64,000 nt of DNA from assembly GCA_039822785.1 (NCBI GenBank), contig JBCBMO010000002.1:372001-436000 (forward strand). The letters are read 5' to 3'. The notes under the pieces were generated by a model. It searched no databases, had not been told where the DNA came from, and saw only the letters and a program-made list of their open reading frames with translations. The position numbers were made by a program, and so were the translations under genes. This document shows positions 43,442 through 51,955 of the stretch, in pieces (positions within the stretch are counted from its first letter, which is position 1; every line of letters starts with the position of its first letter). The DNA comes from Thermohalobaculum sp039822785. Its GTDB lineage: Bacteria > Pseudomonadota > Alphaproteobacteria > Rhodobacterales > Rhodobacteraceae.

Positions 43442-44017
43442 ATGGCGTCGCGATCGTGGATCGGCGCTCTGATCCTGACTGCCGCCTTGGTGGTCGGCGG
43501 ACCCTTGGGCGGCGCGCAGGCGGATCGCCCCAGCGGCCTGAGTGACACGGCTCTCTCGGAGCCAGCGGAGACCGAGGAGAGCACCCTGGCCTGGGTCATG
43601 CGGCAGATCGCCGAAGTGATCGCCTATGCCATGGGCTGGGACGGACAGACCGAGGGCGGGGAGCGGACCCCCACCGGCACCCCCGGCAAGCAGTACTCAA
43701 GCGGGGTCGAGGGGCTGGTCGAGCGCTTCGTCGACGAGCAGCGCGCACAGTTGCCGATGCGGGTGGGCGATGACGCGCAGCTGGTGGATATCCGCCTCGC
43801 GAACCGCAACGTCTCCTTCTACATTGCGCTCGACTACGATGCGGGACGGGTGAACCGGCAGGCGCTGCGGCCCTATCAGGATCGCATCAAGGCGCGGGCC
43901 TGCGGCGAGAGGGCGTTTCGCATGCTGGCGCGGCTGGATGCCAAGGCGACCTATGTGCTGCGCGACAAGCGCAACCGGGTGCTCTACCGCTTCTTCCTCG
44001 ACCCAAAACAGTGTTGA
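43442..44017 (+). CDS. Exported protein of unknown function
   Basis: The 191-residue protein has a signal peptide (about residues 1-27, ending GGAQA). An acidic linker follows and then a compact domain of about 110 residues (VEGLVERFVDEQRAQLPMRVG, ARACGERAFRMLARLDAKATYVLRD). No family recognised; the later part has an alternating pattern that could be alpha/beta. It lies three bases after the small acidic protein gene and is convergent with the 44025 gene. Confidence 0.65.
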   Translation: MASRSWIGALILTAALVVGGPLGGAQADRPSGLSDTALSEPAETEESTLAWVMRQIAEVIAYAMGWDGQTEGGERTPTGTPGKQYSSGVEGLVERFVDEQRAQLPMRVGDDAQLVDIRLANRNVSFYIALDYDAGRVNRQALRPYQDRIKARACGERAFRMLARLDAKATYVLRDKRNRVLYRFFLDPKQC

Positions 44018-44024
44018 GCGCCGC

Positions 44025-45113
44025 TTAGCCGCGCTTCTCCAGGCCGAGTTCCTTCATCAGGGCATCCGCCAGGTTCTGCGGTGCTGCATCGTCGAAGATC
44101 AGGCGCAGGCTGGGGATCTGGTCCTTGATGCCGATCAGGTGCTTGCGAAAGCTGTGGTCGTCCATCTTGAACCCGCTCTCGGTGACATAGAGCTGGCCCG
44201 TCTCGCGGCAGACCAGGACATCATGGGCGAAGACCCCCAGGTCGAGCCCATCGGTGATGCGGAACGCGAGGTCGCGCAGCGCAGCCGTGTGCGGCACGAC
44301 AATCGCCTCTTGCAGGGCATTGATGAAATCGGGGTCGACCGGCGTGTCGGAGGCGGTCACCGATGGGTTGCCCTTGGTCACCCTGCTGGCCCGGCACCCC
44401 GCATGCAGCATCGTGCCGCCCACCGACATCATGCGGATCGAGGTGTAATAGTCCTCGCCGCCATAGGTGAACCGGGTGTCGATGAAGGCGGTGTTGTGCC
44501 GCTCGGGATCGAAGGGCATGGGGTCGCTGTCAGCACCGACCAGATGCGCCCCCTCCTTGGAGCCGAGGATCGCGTTGGAGAAGACGCGCTCCCCGGCACG
44601 CGGGGTCTCGATCCGCGCCGGGGTGAGGATGCCCCGCTCCTCCAGAAAGCGTGAGAAGCGGCCCTTGTGGGACATCAGCCGCGCCGTGGCCTGGGTGTTG
44701 AGTTCCACCACATGGGGCGCGAGGTCATAGGGCCGCTCGAAGGTGACACCCTGCTTCGCCAGCGCATCCTCATTGTAGATGTGTACGACGGCGGAGGGCC
44801 TATCGTCTGTCAGACGCTTCATCGCGCCTTCGGTGCAGGCGAAGTGCATCTCGATCCCCTGCGCTGCCAGCGGTGCGGCCAGCAGGGGGTAGAACTGCAT
44901 GTTCGAGACCTTGCCCTGGCAGAGAAACCCGCCGCGTGTGAGGCCGGTGAAGACGATGCGGTAGCGCGGGTTGGACGGGCGCATGGGCGCCACCGTCTTC
45001 TCCAGCGCGCGCGCCTGGCCCCAGGCATGGAAGCTTGCGGGGGCATCGTCCCCCTGCCAGGCCGCGACAGCCCCATAGGCGAGGCGGCGCAGCCGCTTCT
45101 TCACACGCACCAT
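44025..45113 (-). CDS. Unknown cytoplasmic protein, possibly ATP-grasp-like
   Basis: A 362-residue protein of unknown family. The order HVVELNTQATARLMSHKGRF, then FLEERGILTPARIETP, then VTESGFKMDDHSF is reminiscent of ATP-grasp enzymes (lid, substrate, Mg-binding regions), but I cannot confirm this. There is no signal peptide and no membrane segment. The ATG at 45113 has GGGGA upstream; a TTG at 45131 is an alternative. It lies convergent with the 43442 gene. Confidence 0.65.
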   Translation of the reverse strand: MVRVKKRLRRLAYGAVAAWQGDDAPASFHAWGQARALEKTVAPMRPSNPRYRIVFTGLTRGGFLCQGKVSNMQFYPLLAAPLAAQGIEMHFACTEGAMKRLTDDRPSAVVHIYNEDALAKQGVTFERPYDLAPHVVELNTQATARLMSHKGRFSRFLEERGILTPARIETPRAGERVFSNAILGSKEGAHLVGADSDPMPFDPERHNTAFIDTRFTYGGEDYYTSIRMMSVGGTMLHAGCRASRVTKGNPSVTASDTPVDPDFINALQEAIVVPHTAALRDLAFRITDGLDLGVFAHDVLVCRETGQLYVTESGFKMDDHSFRKHLIGIKDQIPSLRLIFDDAAPQNLADALMKELGLEKRG

Positions 45114-45229
45114 ACCGCCGTCCCCACGCAAATCCCTGGTCCAATATGCGCGCCCGTTGTGCGGCGCCGGGCCTGGAGCATCAAGCGCTAGGTGGCGACC
45201 CCGGCGCGATACCCCGATCGCAGGGACGG

Positions 45230-45616
45230 TTAGGTGCGTTCGAGGGCTTGTTCGCGCAGGGCCTCCATCGGGACGATGGAGAGGGCACGGCGATGGGTGG
45301 CGGTGAGCGAGACGCGCGGCGCCATGCCGGCCTCATAGGCCTCCAGGAAGCGGGCAGCGCAGAGGCACCAACGATCGCCGGGCTTGAGGCCCGCGAAGCC
45401 GAACTCGGGCCGCGGGGTGCTGAGGTCGTTGCCGCGGTCCTTGGAGAAGGCCAGAAAGTCGGCGGTCATGACGGCGCAGACCGTGTGACTGCCCCGGTCC
45501 ATCTCGTTGGTGTCGCAACAGCCGTTGCGGAAGAAGCCGGTCATCGGATCGGTCGAGCAGGTCGCCAGGGGGCCGCCCAGCACGTTCTCCGACGGGTCGA
45601 TCTCGATCTCGCGCAT
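45230..45616 (-). CDS. DUF2237-family protein
   Basis: The 128-residue protein has the features I associate with DUF2237: NVLGGPLATCSTDPMTGFFRNGCC, HTVCAVMTADFLAFSKDRGNDLS and GDRWCLCAARFLEA, followed by PRVSLTATHRRAL. Several conserved Cys and acidic residues suggest a metal or small-molecule site. Function unknown. The ATG at 45616 gives the family N-terminus; the upstream frame is unrelated. Confidence 0.85.
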   Translation of the reverse strand: MREIEIDPSENVLGGPLATCSTDPMTGFFRNGCCDTNEMDRGSHTVCAVMTADFLAFSKDRGNDLSTPRPEFGFAGLKPGDRWCLCAARFLEAYEAGMAPRVSLTATHRRALSIVPMEALREQALERT

Positions 45617-45817
45617 AGCCTGTTCCGCTCGCCACCGTGTTGGTCGACCCAGAGCATGCCCCGGCGCCGGGATCGTCTCAATCCCACGTGTGAAGCACCG
45701 CGGGGAAACCTTGTACGTCGGACCGAGCCCAGGCATATCTTGCGGCACCAACCGGCGGTTGCACTAAGCAGGCCCATCAAGCGGCACCCCGGGACAGGAA
45801 CAGAGCAGGAGAGTTCG

Positions 45818-46384
45818 ATGCTTATCACTCGACGACTGGCCCTTGGCGGCGCGCTCGCGGCGACCGCGCTTGGCACTCACCGACTGGCGGCCGCGGCAGA
45901 GGCGGAAGTGATCGACCGGCGCGTCGATGTCGCGCTGCGCACGCTCTACACCGAGGTGCCCGGCACCCGGGAGCTGGCGAGCCGCGCCCAGGGCATCCTG
46001 GTCATGCCCAAGATCGTGAAGGGCGGCTTCATCGTCGGCGCGTCCTATGGCGAGGGCTCGCTTCGGCTCAACACCGCCGATGGGCTGGGCACCACGGCGC
46101 AGTACTACTCGCTCGGCGCCGCCTCGGTCGGGTTTCAGGCGGGCATCCAGGAGGCCAGCCAGGCGCTGTTCTTCCTCAGCCGTGACGCGCTGGAGCAGTT
46201 CCGCCGCGCCGACGGCTGGGAAGCGGGCGCCGACGCGGAGGTGACGCTGGTCGCCGCCGGCGCCAACCTGGGCGTGGACAGCACCGTCACCCAGCAGCCC
46301 ATCGTCGCCTTCGTCTTCGGCCAGAGCGGCCTGCTGGCCGGCGCCAGCATCGAGGGCGCGAAGTACACCCGCATCGTCCGCTGA
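45818..46384 (+). CDS. SYLF (Ysc84)-domain exported protein
   Basis: The 188-residue protein has a twin-arginine-like N-terminus (ITRRLALGGALAATALG) and an Ala-rich cleavage region near residue 28. The SYLF domain follows: ASRAQGILVMPKIVKGGFIVGASYGEG, AASVGFQAGIQEASQALFF and AGANLGVDSTVT. SYLF domains bind lipids or phosphoinositides in eukaryotes; the bacterial role is unclear. It is followed closely by a Crp/Fnr-like gene. Confidence 0.85.
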   Translation: MLITRRLALGGALAATALGTHRLAAAAEAEVIDRRVDVALRTLYTEVPGTRELASRAQGILVMPKIVKGGFIVGASYGEGSLRLNTADGLGTTAQYYSLGAASVGFQAGIQEASQALFFLSRDALEQFRRADGWEAGADAEVTLVAAGANLGVDSTVTQQPIVAFVFGQSGLLAGASIEGAKYTRIVR

Positions 46385-46419
46385 GGCGCGACAGCCCGGA
46401 CGAGGCCGCTCCGGCCGCG

Positions 46420-47028
46420 ATGGAGACAGGCGGGACGGCACCGGTCGAGGCGCTACGGGCCGACATGGCGCGCCTCGACGTCGAGATCTCGGCGCCCGCC
46501 TGGGCGGCGGTCTGCGGCGCGCTGTCGGTCACACAGCAGCCGGCGGGGGCGGCGATCTTCGCGCAGGTGCGGATCGCGAGCGCCTGGCTCTTCGTGACCG
46601 AGGGGATCACCGCCTCGCAGCAGACGCGGCCCGATGGCGGCACCGCCATTGCCCGGTTCTTCGAGCCCGGCCAGCTTTGCGGCAACCTCACCAGCACCTG
46701 GCGCCGGGAGATTGCGGCCGACGATCTGGTCGCAATCACCGATGTGACCGGCGTGCTGCTGCCGGATACCCTGCTGAAGGCAGAGTATCTGTCGGGGGGC
46801 GCCTTTGGGCGGTATCTGCGCCTCAAGATCATGGAGACGCTGCTCTTCGACAAGGATCTGATCTGCGCCAAGACCTCGATCGAGACCGAGCTGCGCTATC
46901 GCTTTCTGGAGCAACGTCACCGCTCGGTGATCGGGGTGGCCCCGCAAAAGGACATCGCGCGGTTCCTGGGCATCACGCCCCAGGGGTTGAGCCGGTTCCT
47001 GCGCAATCGTCGCCTGCGCGCGAGTTAA
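46420..47028 (+). CDS. Crp/Fnr-family transcriptional regulator
   Basis: The 202-residue protein has an N-terminal cyclic-nucleotide-binding-like beta barrel (AWLFVTEGITASQQTRPDGGTAIARFFEPGQLCGN) and a long dimerisation helix. The C-terminal helix-turn-helix is VAPQKDIARFLGITPQGLSRFLRNRR. No FNR-type Fe-S cysteine set is evident. It follows the SYLF gene by 35 bases on the same strand. The ligand is unknown. Confidence 0.82.
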   Translation: METGGTAPVEALRADMARLDVEISAPAWAAVCGALSVTQQPAGAAIFAQVRIASAWLFVTEGITASQQTRPDGGTAIARFFEPGQLCGNLTSTWRREIAADDLVAITDVTGVLLPDTLLKAEYLSGGAFGRYLRLKIMETLLFDKDLICAKTSIETELRYRFLEQRHRSVIGVAPQKDIARFLGITPQGLSRFLRNRRLRAS

Positions 47029-47092
47029 CCGAGGTTCATCGCGCCGCCGCCCTCCCCTGGTAGCCTGCCGCCAAAACAACGGGAGGGATGGC

Positions 47093-47857
47093 ATGAACCA
47101 GCGGATCGCGATCGCGGCGCTTACCCTGTTCTTCGGGGCGCTCTGGCTGCCGCTCGGCCAGGAGGCGTTTCTGGCGGAGAATTGGATGAAGGTCGGCACC
47201 TTCGCGGCGCCGCTGATCCTGTTCGTGGCCTTCGCGCTGCGCGACCCCGCCGACCCGCCGCGGCTGGACGATGTGCAACTGGTCGCTGTGGCCATGGCCG
47301 CTGGGTACATGGCGCATCAGTTCGAGGAGCATTGGATCGACCTGCTGGGGCGCCTCTATCCCCTGCGCCAGGTGCTGAACGACATCATGTCGGCGACCTA
47401 TGGCCCCGAGGCGGCCGAAGCCATGACCCCCGAGGCGATCTTCTTCGTCAATACCTCGGTCGTTTGGCTGATCGCGGTGCTGGCGGTGCTGCGCGGCCGG
47501 GTTCATGTCTTTCCGGCCCTGGCCATGGCCGGGGTCATGGCCGTCAACGGCGTCGCGCATGTGGTCGTGGCCGTGGTGTCGGTGGCGTATAACCCCGGCC
47601 TGCTGACGAGCGTGGTGATCTTCCTGCCGCTCTCGCTCGGGTTCTACGGCGTGCTGCTGCGCCAGGGCACGGTCAGCGCGCTGATGGTGGGCGCGGGCCT
47701 GGCCTGGGCCGTGCTCGCGCATGCGCTGCTGTTCGGCGGGCTGATCGCGGCGAACGTGCTGGGGCTGTTTCCGGTCAGCCTGTATTACGCGCTGCTGATC
47801 GTCTGGGCGCTGGTGCCGCTGGCGATGTTCCGACAGCGTCAGGCGGCCACCGGGTGA
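47093..47857 (+). CDS. HXXEE-domain membrane protein
   Basis: The 254-residue protein has about seven membrane helices. The HXXEE motif HQFEEH (residues 75-80) is followed by conserved FFVNTSVVWL and NGVAHV, matching the HXXEE family of unknown function. The conserved His and Glu residues suggest a metal-dependent membrane enzyme, but this is speculative. GGGAGGGAT lies just before the ATG. Confidence 0.82.
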   Translation: MNQRIAIAALTLFFGALWLPLGQEAFLAENWMKVGTFAAPLILFVAFALRDPADPPRLDDVQLVAVAMAAGYMAHQFEEHWIDLLGRLYPLRQVLNDIMSATYGPEAAEAMTPEAIFFVNTSVVWLIAVLAVLRGRVHVFPALAMAGVMAVNGVAHVVVAVVSVAYNPGLLTSVVIFLPLSLGFYGVLLRQGTVSALMVGAGLAWAVLAHALLFGGLIAANVLGLFPVSLYYALLIVWALVPLAMFRQRQAATG

Positions 47858-47875
47858 CGGTGGCCGCCCGCGCCC

Positions 47876-48742
47876 TCAGGGCTTGAGGCGCTTGATGAGG
47901 GAGGAGGTGTCCCAGCGGCCGCCGCCCATGTCCTGCACCTCGCCGTAGAACTGGTCGACCAGGGCCGTCACCGGCAGGCGGGCGCCATTGGTCTTGGCCT
48001 CCTCCAGGCAGATGCCCAGGTCCTTGCGCATCCAGTCGACCGCGAAGCCGTAGTCGAAGAAATCCTCGAGCATGGTCTTGTGGCGGTTGTCCATCTGCCA
48101 GGAACCCGCGGCGCCCTTGGAGATCACCTCGACGACCTGCATCCCGTCGAGGCCGGCCTTCTGGGCGAAGTTCAGCCCCTCGCTGAGACCCTGGACCAGG
48201 CCCGCGATGCAGATCTGATTGACCATCTTGGTGAGCTGCCCCGCGCCCACCGGCCCCATCAGCCCGCAGAACTTGGCATAGCAGTCGATGACGGGCTTGG
48301 CCGTGTCGAAGGGGGCCTGGTCGCCGCCGCACATGACAGTGAGCTGCCCGTTCTCCGCCCCCGCCTGACCACCGGAAACCGGGGCGTCGATGAAGGCGAT
48401 GCCCTGGGTCGCGCCCTCGGCATAGAGCTCGCGCGCCACCACCGCCGAGGCGGTGGTGTGGTCAACGAAGAGCGTGCCCTGGCCCATGCCGGCAAAAGCG
48501 CCGTCCGGCCCCAGGACGACCGAGCGCAGATCGTCGTCATTGCCGACGCAGCAGAACACGATTTCGCTATCGGCCGTAGCCTCCCGCGGGGTCGTGGCAT
48601 GGGCGCCGCCGTGTTCCTCGGCCCATTTTGCGGCCTTGGCGGCGGTGCGGTTATAGACCGTGACCGCGTGCCCCTTGGCCTGGAGATGCCCTGCCATGGG
48701 ATAGCCCATGACGCCGAGCCCCAGAAAACTTACCTTGGCCAT
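47876..48742 (-). CDS. 3-hydroxyisobutyrate dehydrogenase-family NAD(P)-dependent oxidoreductase
   Basis: The 288-residue beta-hydroxyacid dehydrogenase has the nucleotide loop FLGLGVMGYPMAGHLQAKGH, the substrate motif FIDAPVSGGQAGAENGQL, and the catalytic Lys in GQLTKMVNQ. Close relatives act on 3-hydroxyisobutyrate, tartronate semialdehyde or glyoxylate, so the substrate is uncertain. The ATG at 48742 starts the family N-terminus. Confidence 0.92.
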   Translation of the reverse strand: MAKVSFLGLGVMGYPMAGHLQAKGHAVTVYNRTAAKAAKWAEEHGGAHATTPREATADSEIVFCCVGNDDDLRSVVLGPDGAFAGMGQGTLFVDHTTASAVVARELYAEGATQGIAFIDAPVSGGQAGAENGQLTVMCGGDQAPFDTAKPVIDCYAKFCGLMGPVGAGQLTKMVNQICIAGLVQGLSEGLNFAQKAGLDGMQVVEVISKGAAGSWQMDNRHKTMLEDFFDYGFAVDWMRKDLGICLEEAKTNGARLPVTALVDQFYGEVQDMGGGRWDTSSLIKRLKP

Positions 48743-49008
48743 GGCGGCCTCCCCCTTCGTCCTTTGGCTGTGCGCCCGGCGATTTGACGGGCGGATGGAT
48801 GGGCCGGATGGGCAATCGCGGAGGGCCCCGCCGGCGCGCTGGAGGGTGTGTCGGGCTGTCGCAGCGGTCAAGGGGCCGGGCGAAACACGGGCCAGCGCTT
48901 CCGCGCGGCGGGACTGGCGCGACGCGCCGGGTGGCGACCCGGCCGGGACATTTGGCAGAAGACGGGGCATTGAAGCGTGTCGATTAGGCAGTCTGGGGGA
49001 TCGGCGGC

Positions 49009-51486
49009 ATGGCACTCATCCTGACCTGGCTCTTGCGCCTGGCGGGCGTCGCGGCCGCGCTTGGCCTGGTGGCGGGGCTGACCGCGGGCTACCTCTTTAC
49101 CCGGTCGCTGCCCGACTATGACGGCGAGGTCTCGCTCGACGGTCTGAACGGGCCGGTCACCATCATCCGCGACCGCCATGCCGTGCCCCATATCCGGGCC
49201 ACGACCTCGGAGGACGCCTATTTCGCCCTCGGCGTCGTCCATGCCCAGGACCGGCTGTGGCAGATGGAGTTGAACCGACGGGCGGCACAGGGGCGCCTGG
49301 CGACGCTGCTGGGCGCACGCGTCACCGATCTGGACCTGTTGATCAAGACGCTCGATCTCTACGGCCATGCGCGCCGTGCGGTGCCCCATCAGTCGGCCGA
49401 GGCGCAGGCGGCGCTGCAGGCCTATGCCGATGGGGTGAACGCCTGGATCCGCCATGGCTACCGCGAGGCCATGGGCCGCGGCGCGCCGGAGTTCTTTCTG
49501 TTCGGCAGCGAAGGGATCACGCCCTGGCGCCCGGCGGACAGCATCGCGCTGCTCAAGATGATGGCGCTGCGCCTGTCTGCCGCCCCACAGCACGAGATCA
49601 GGCGGGCGCGCTTCCTGTTGCGGCTGCCGCCCGAGCGGGTGGCGGATATCCTGCCCGACGTGCCCGGGGGCGCGCGGATCACCGTGGAGCGCTTTGCCGA
49701 ACTCTTCGAGGGTGCGCGCTTCGCCGAGGCGGTGGTGCAGCCCGTCGATCCGCTGCTGGAGGCGCTGGGCCCCGTCAGTCAGCCGGAACTGGCCGGTGCC
49801 TCCAACGCCTGGGCGCTGGACGGCAGCCGAGCGGCAACGCGGCAGCCGCTCATGGCCTCGGACCCGCATCTGTGGCTCTCGGCGCCCTCGGTCTGGTATC
49901 TCGCGGATCTGCAGGGCGGGGACCTCGCGGCCATGGGAGGCACCCTGCCCGGCGCGCCGCCGGTGCTGATCGGGCGCAACCGGGCCGTCGGCTGGGGGCT
50001 GACGACCGCGGGCGCCGACGATGCGGACCTGTTCATCGAGCAGGTCGACCCCGAGGACCCCACCCGCTACCGCACCCCCGATGGCTGGGCGCCCTTCGAG
50101 ACCCGCACCGTGCGGCTGGAGCCTGCGGGCGAGGACCCGATCCAGACCACGGTCCGCCGTACCCGCAACGGCCCGGTGCTGGACGGCGGGCTGATGGGCG
50201 CGAACAGCGTGACGCCGGAGGGGCATGTCCCCGCGCTCGCCTGGACCGCGCTGACCGACGAGGATCGGACCATGAGTGCTGCGTTGGCGCTGATGCGCGC
50301 CGAGACCGTCGAGGACGCCATGGCGACCGCCGATGACGTCACCGCGCCCGCGCAGAACGTGATCCTGGCCGATGTGCGCGGCGATATCGGCATGGTGGTG
50401 GCCGGCGCCCTGCCCCAGCGCCAGCCCGGCAGCCCCACCATGGGCCGCGTCCCCTCGCCCGGCTGGGTGGCGGAGACCGCCTGGACGGGCCTGCGTCCGG
50501 CACAGGAAGCGCCCCGCGTGCTCAGCCCCCGCAGCGGCGCGGTGGGCAATGCGAACAACCGCACGACCGACCTGCCGTTTCCCGATCACATCAGCTTTTC
50601 CTGGGATCTGCCCTATCGCATGCAGCGCATCGAGAAGGAGCTGAGCGCGCGGGAGTTCCATTCGCTGAACGGCACACTGGCGCTGCAGACGGACATGGTC
50701 TCGGAGATGGCGCGCGCCGTGCTGCCGCTGATCGCGCGGGACCTGTGGTGGCGACGGGGGCAAGGGCCAGCTCCGCAGACGGGGGACCGGCGGGCGGAGG
50801 CGCTGGCGCTCCTGGCCGATTGGAACGGTGCGATGGACCGTCACCGGCCGGAGCCGCTGATCTTCATGGAATGGCTGCGCCAACTGACGCGGCGCCTGGC
50901 GGCGGACGAGTTGGGACCGCTGATGCCGCTGGCCGAAGGTGTGCGGCCGCTGTTCGTCGAGCGGGTGTTCCGCGACCGAAACGGCGCCTCGGTCTGGTGC
51001 GACGTGGACAAGACGCCCGAGGTGGAGACCTGCGCCGCCATGGCGGAGGTCGCGCTGGACGATGCGATCGCACGGCTCACCCAGGACTATGGGAGCGCCG
51101 TGGCCGGATGGCGTTGGGGCGCGGCCCATGTGGCGGAGCATGCGCATCTGCCGCTGGGCCATGTCGAGCCCTTCGGGGCGCTCTTGTCGATCCGCCAGGA
51201 GACCTCGGGCGGGGGCTATACGATCCTGCGCGGGGCGATGCCGGGGCGGGGCGCACGGCCGTTCGAGAACGTGCATGCCTCGGGCCTTCGGATGGCCCTC
51301 GATTTCGCGGATCTGGATCGCTCAAGGATCGTGATCGCGACAGGCCAATCGGGGCATCCGCTGTCGCGGCACTACGACGATCTGGCGGCGATCTGGGGGC
51401 GCGGCGACACCATTCCGATGTCCATGCGCGATGCCGATGCGCGCCTGGGCGCGCTGGGCGAGATGCGTCTGATCCCCCGGCCCTGA
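49009..51486 (+). CDS. Penicillin acylase-family N-terminal nucleophile hydrolase
   Basis: The 825-residue precursor has an N-terminal hydrophobic segment (about residues 5-30). An alpha-chain region follows with IRDRHAVPHIRATTSEDAYFALG and HAQDRLWQMELNRR. The processing site and nucleophile are in GASNAWAL (Ser265), which becomes the N-terminus of the beta chain. The conserved Asn is probably in GNANNRTTDLPFPDH. Such enzymes cleave amides, including penicillins and acyl-homoserine lactones; quorum quenching is possible but unproven. Length is usual for the family. Confidence 0.92.
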   Translation: MALILTWLLRLAGVAAALGLVAGLTAGYLFTRSLPDYDGEVSLDGLNGPVTIIRDRHAVPHIRATTSEDAYFALGVVHAQDRLWQMELNRRAAQGRLATLLGARVTDLDLLIKTLDLYGHARRAVPHQSAEAQAALQAYADGVNAWIRHGYREAMGRGAPEFFLFGSEGITPWRPADSIALLKMMALRLSAAPQHEIRRARFLLRLPPERVADILPDVPGGARITVERFAELFEGARFAEAVVQPVDPLLEALGPVSQPELAGASNAWALDGSRAATRQPLMASDPHLWLSAPSVWYLADLQGGDLAAMGGTLPGAPPVLIGRNRAVGWGLTTAGADDADLFIEQVDPEDPTRYRTPDGWAPFETRTVRLEPAGEDPIQTTVRRTRNGPVLDGGLMGANSVTPEGHVPALAWTALTDEDRTMSAALALMRAETVEDAMATADDVTAPAQNVILADVRGDIGMVVAGALPQRQPGSPTMGRVPSPGWVAETAWTGLRPAQEAPRVLSPRSGAVGNANNRTTDLPFPDHISFSWDLPYRMQRIEKELSAREFHSLNGTLALQTDMVSEMARAVLPLIARDLWWRRGQGPAPQTGDRRAEALALLADWNGAMDRHRPEPLIFMEWLRQLTRRLAADELGPLMPLAEGVRPLFVERVFRDRNGASVWCDVDKTPEVETCAAMAEVALDDAIARLTQDYGSAVAGWRWGAAHVAEHAHLPLGHVEPFGALLSIRQETSGGGYTILRGAMPGRGARPFENVHASGLRMALDFADLDRSRIVIATGQSGHPLSRHYDDLAAIWGRGDTIPMSMRDADARLGALGEMRLIPRP

Positions 51487-51513
51487 TCCTCGATGGGTGG
51501 GCCGGGGCGTCGC

Positions 51514-51696
51514 TCAGTCAGCGCGGTGGGTACCGAAAGCCTCACCCATAACGACCATCATCGCCCGCATCGGGATGGTCATGAGCATGGCCATGCTACG
51601 CGCCCCTGCCGTGTACTGGTCAGTAGGCGCGAAGGCGAACGGCTCCGACGTGGCAGCGCTGGTCGGGGTCGTTTCGGGTGCCGGGGCACAGGGCAT
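51514..51696 (-). CDS. Small unknown protein (60 residues)
   Basis: Begins ATG at 51696 with GGAG five bases upstream. The protein is MPCAPAPETTPTSAATSEPF, then a Met-rich hydrophobic stretch with several MAM/MRAMM motifs that may be a membrane helix. No family recognised. Upstream lies an AT-rich region with an inverted repeat (51746-51766), a plausible promoter. The ORF stands alone between the acylase gene and sufS. It could be non-coding. Confidence 0.45.
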   Translation of the reverse strand: MPCAPAPETTPTSAATSEPFAFAPTDQYTAGARSMAMLMTIPMRAMMVVMGEAFGTHRAD

Positions 51697-51745
51697 ACGT
51701 CACTCCTTCGTCATTCGGGTGAGAATCTTTAGCGCTGCATTGCAT

Positions 51746-51766
51746 CAATGAAAAGTCCTTTCATTG
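51746..51766. promoter_or_regulatory. Inverted repeat in AT-rich intergenic region
   Basis: CAATGAAA-N5-TTTCATTG, perfect 8-base arms, 50 bases upstream of the small ORF at 51696. It lies in a GC-poor patch (about 51720-51870). It is a candidate operator; no regulator is identified. Confidence 0.55.
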
Positions 51767-51955
51767 GACGAAATGGCGGTCTTGCGTAATTCTATTGCGC
51801 AGACTAGGTCTCAAAAGGTTTAAAATATCAGAATTCCGAAGGATAGAACGACATTTCACCACTATTCGGTGCATGCCTGAAGCCTGCTGCGCCGCGGCAA
51901 AATGACGATGGGGAAGCGGCGGGCCGCCCATGGGCAGCCACGCAGGCGTGCTGGG

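Noticed and set aside
49009..51486. Beta-lactam resistance gene
   Set aside because: The penicillin acylase family is broad, and many members act on other amides or acyl-homoserine lactones; the sequence alone does not show antibiotic activity.
51922..51951. Terminator downstream of sufS
   Set aside because: There are short palindromes (51922-51939 and 51940-51951) but no T-run, so I cannot support termination.
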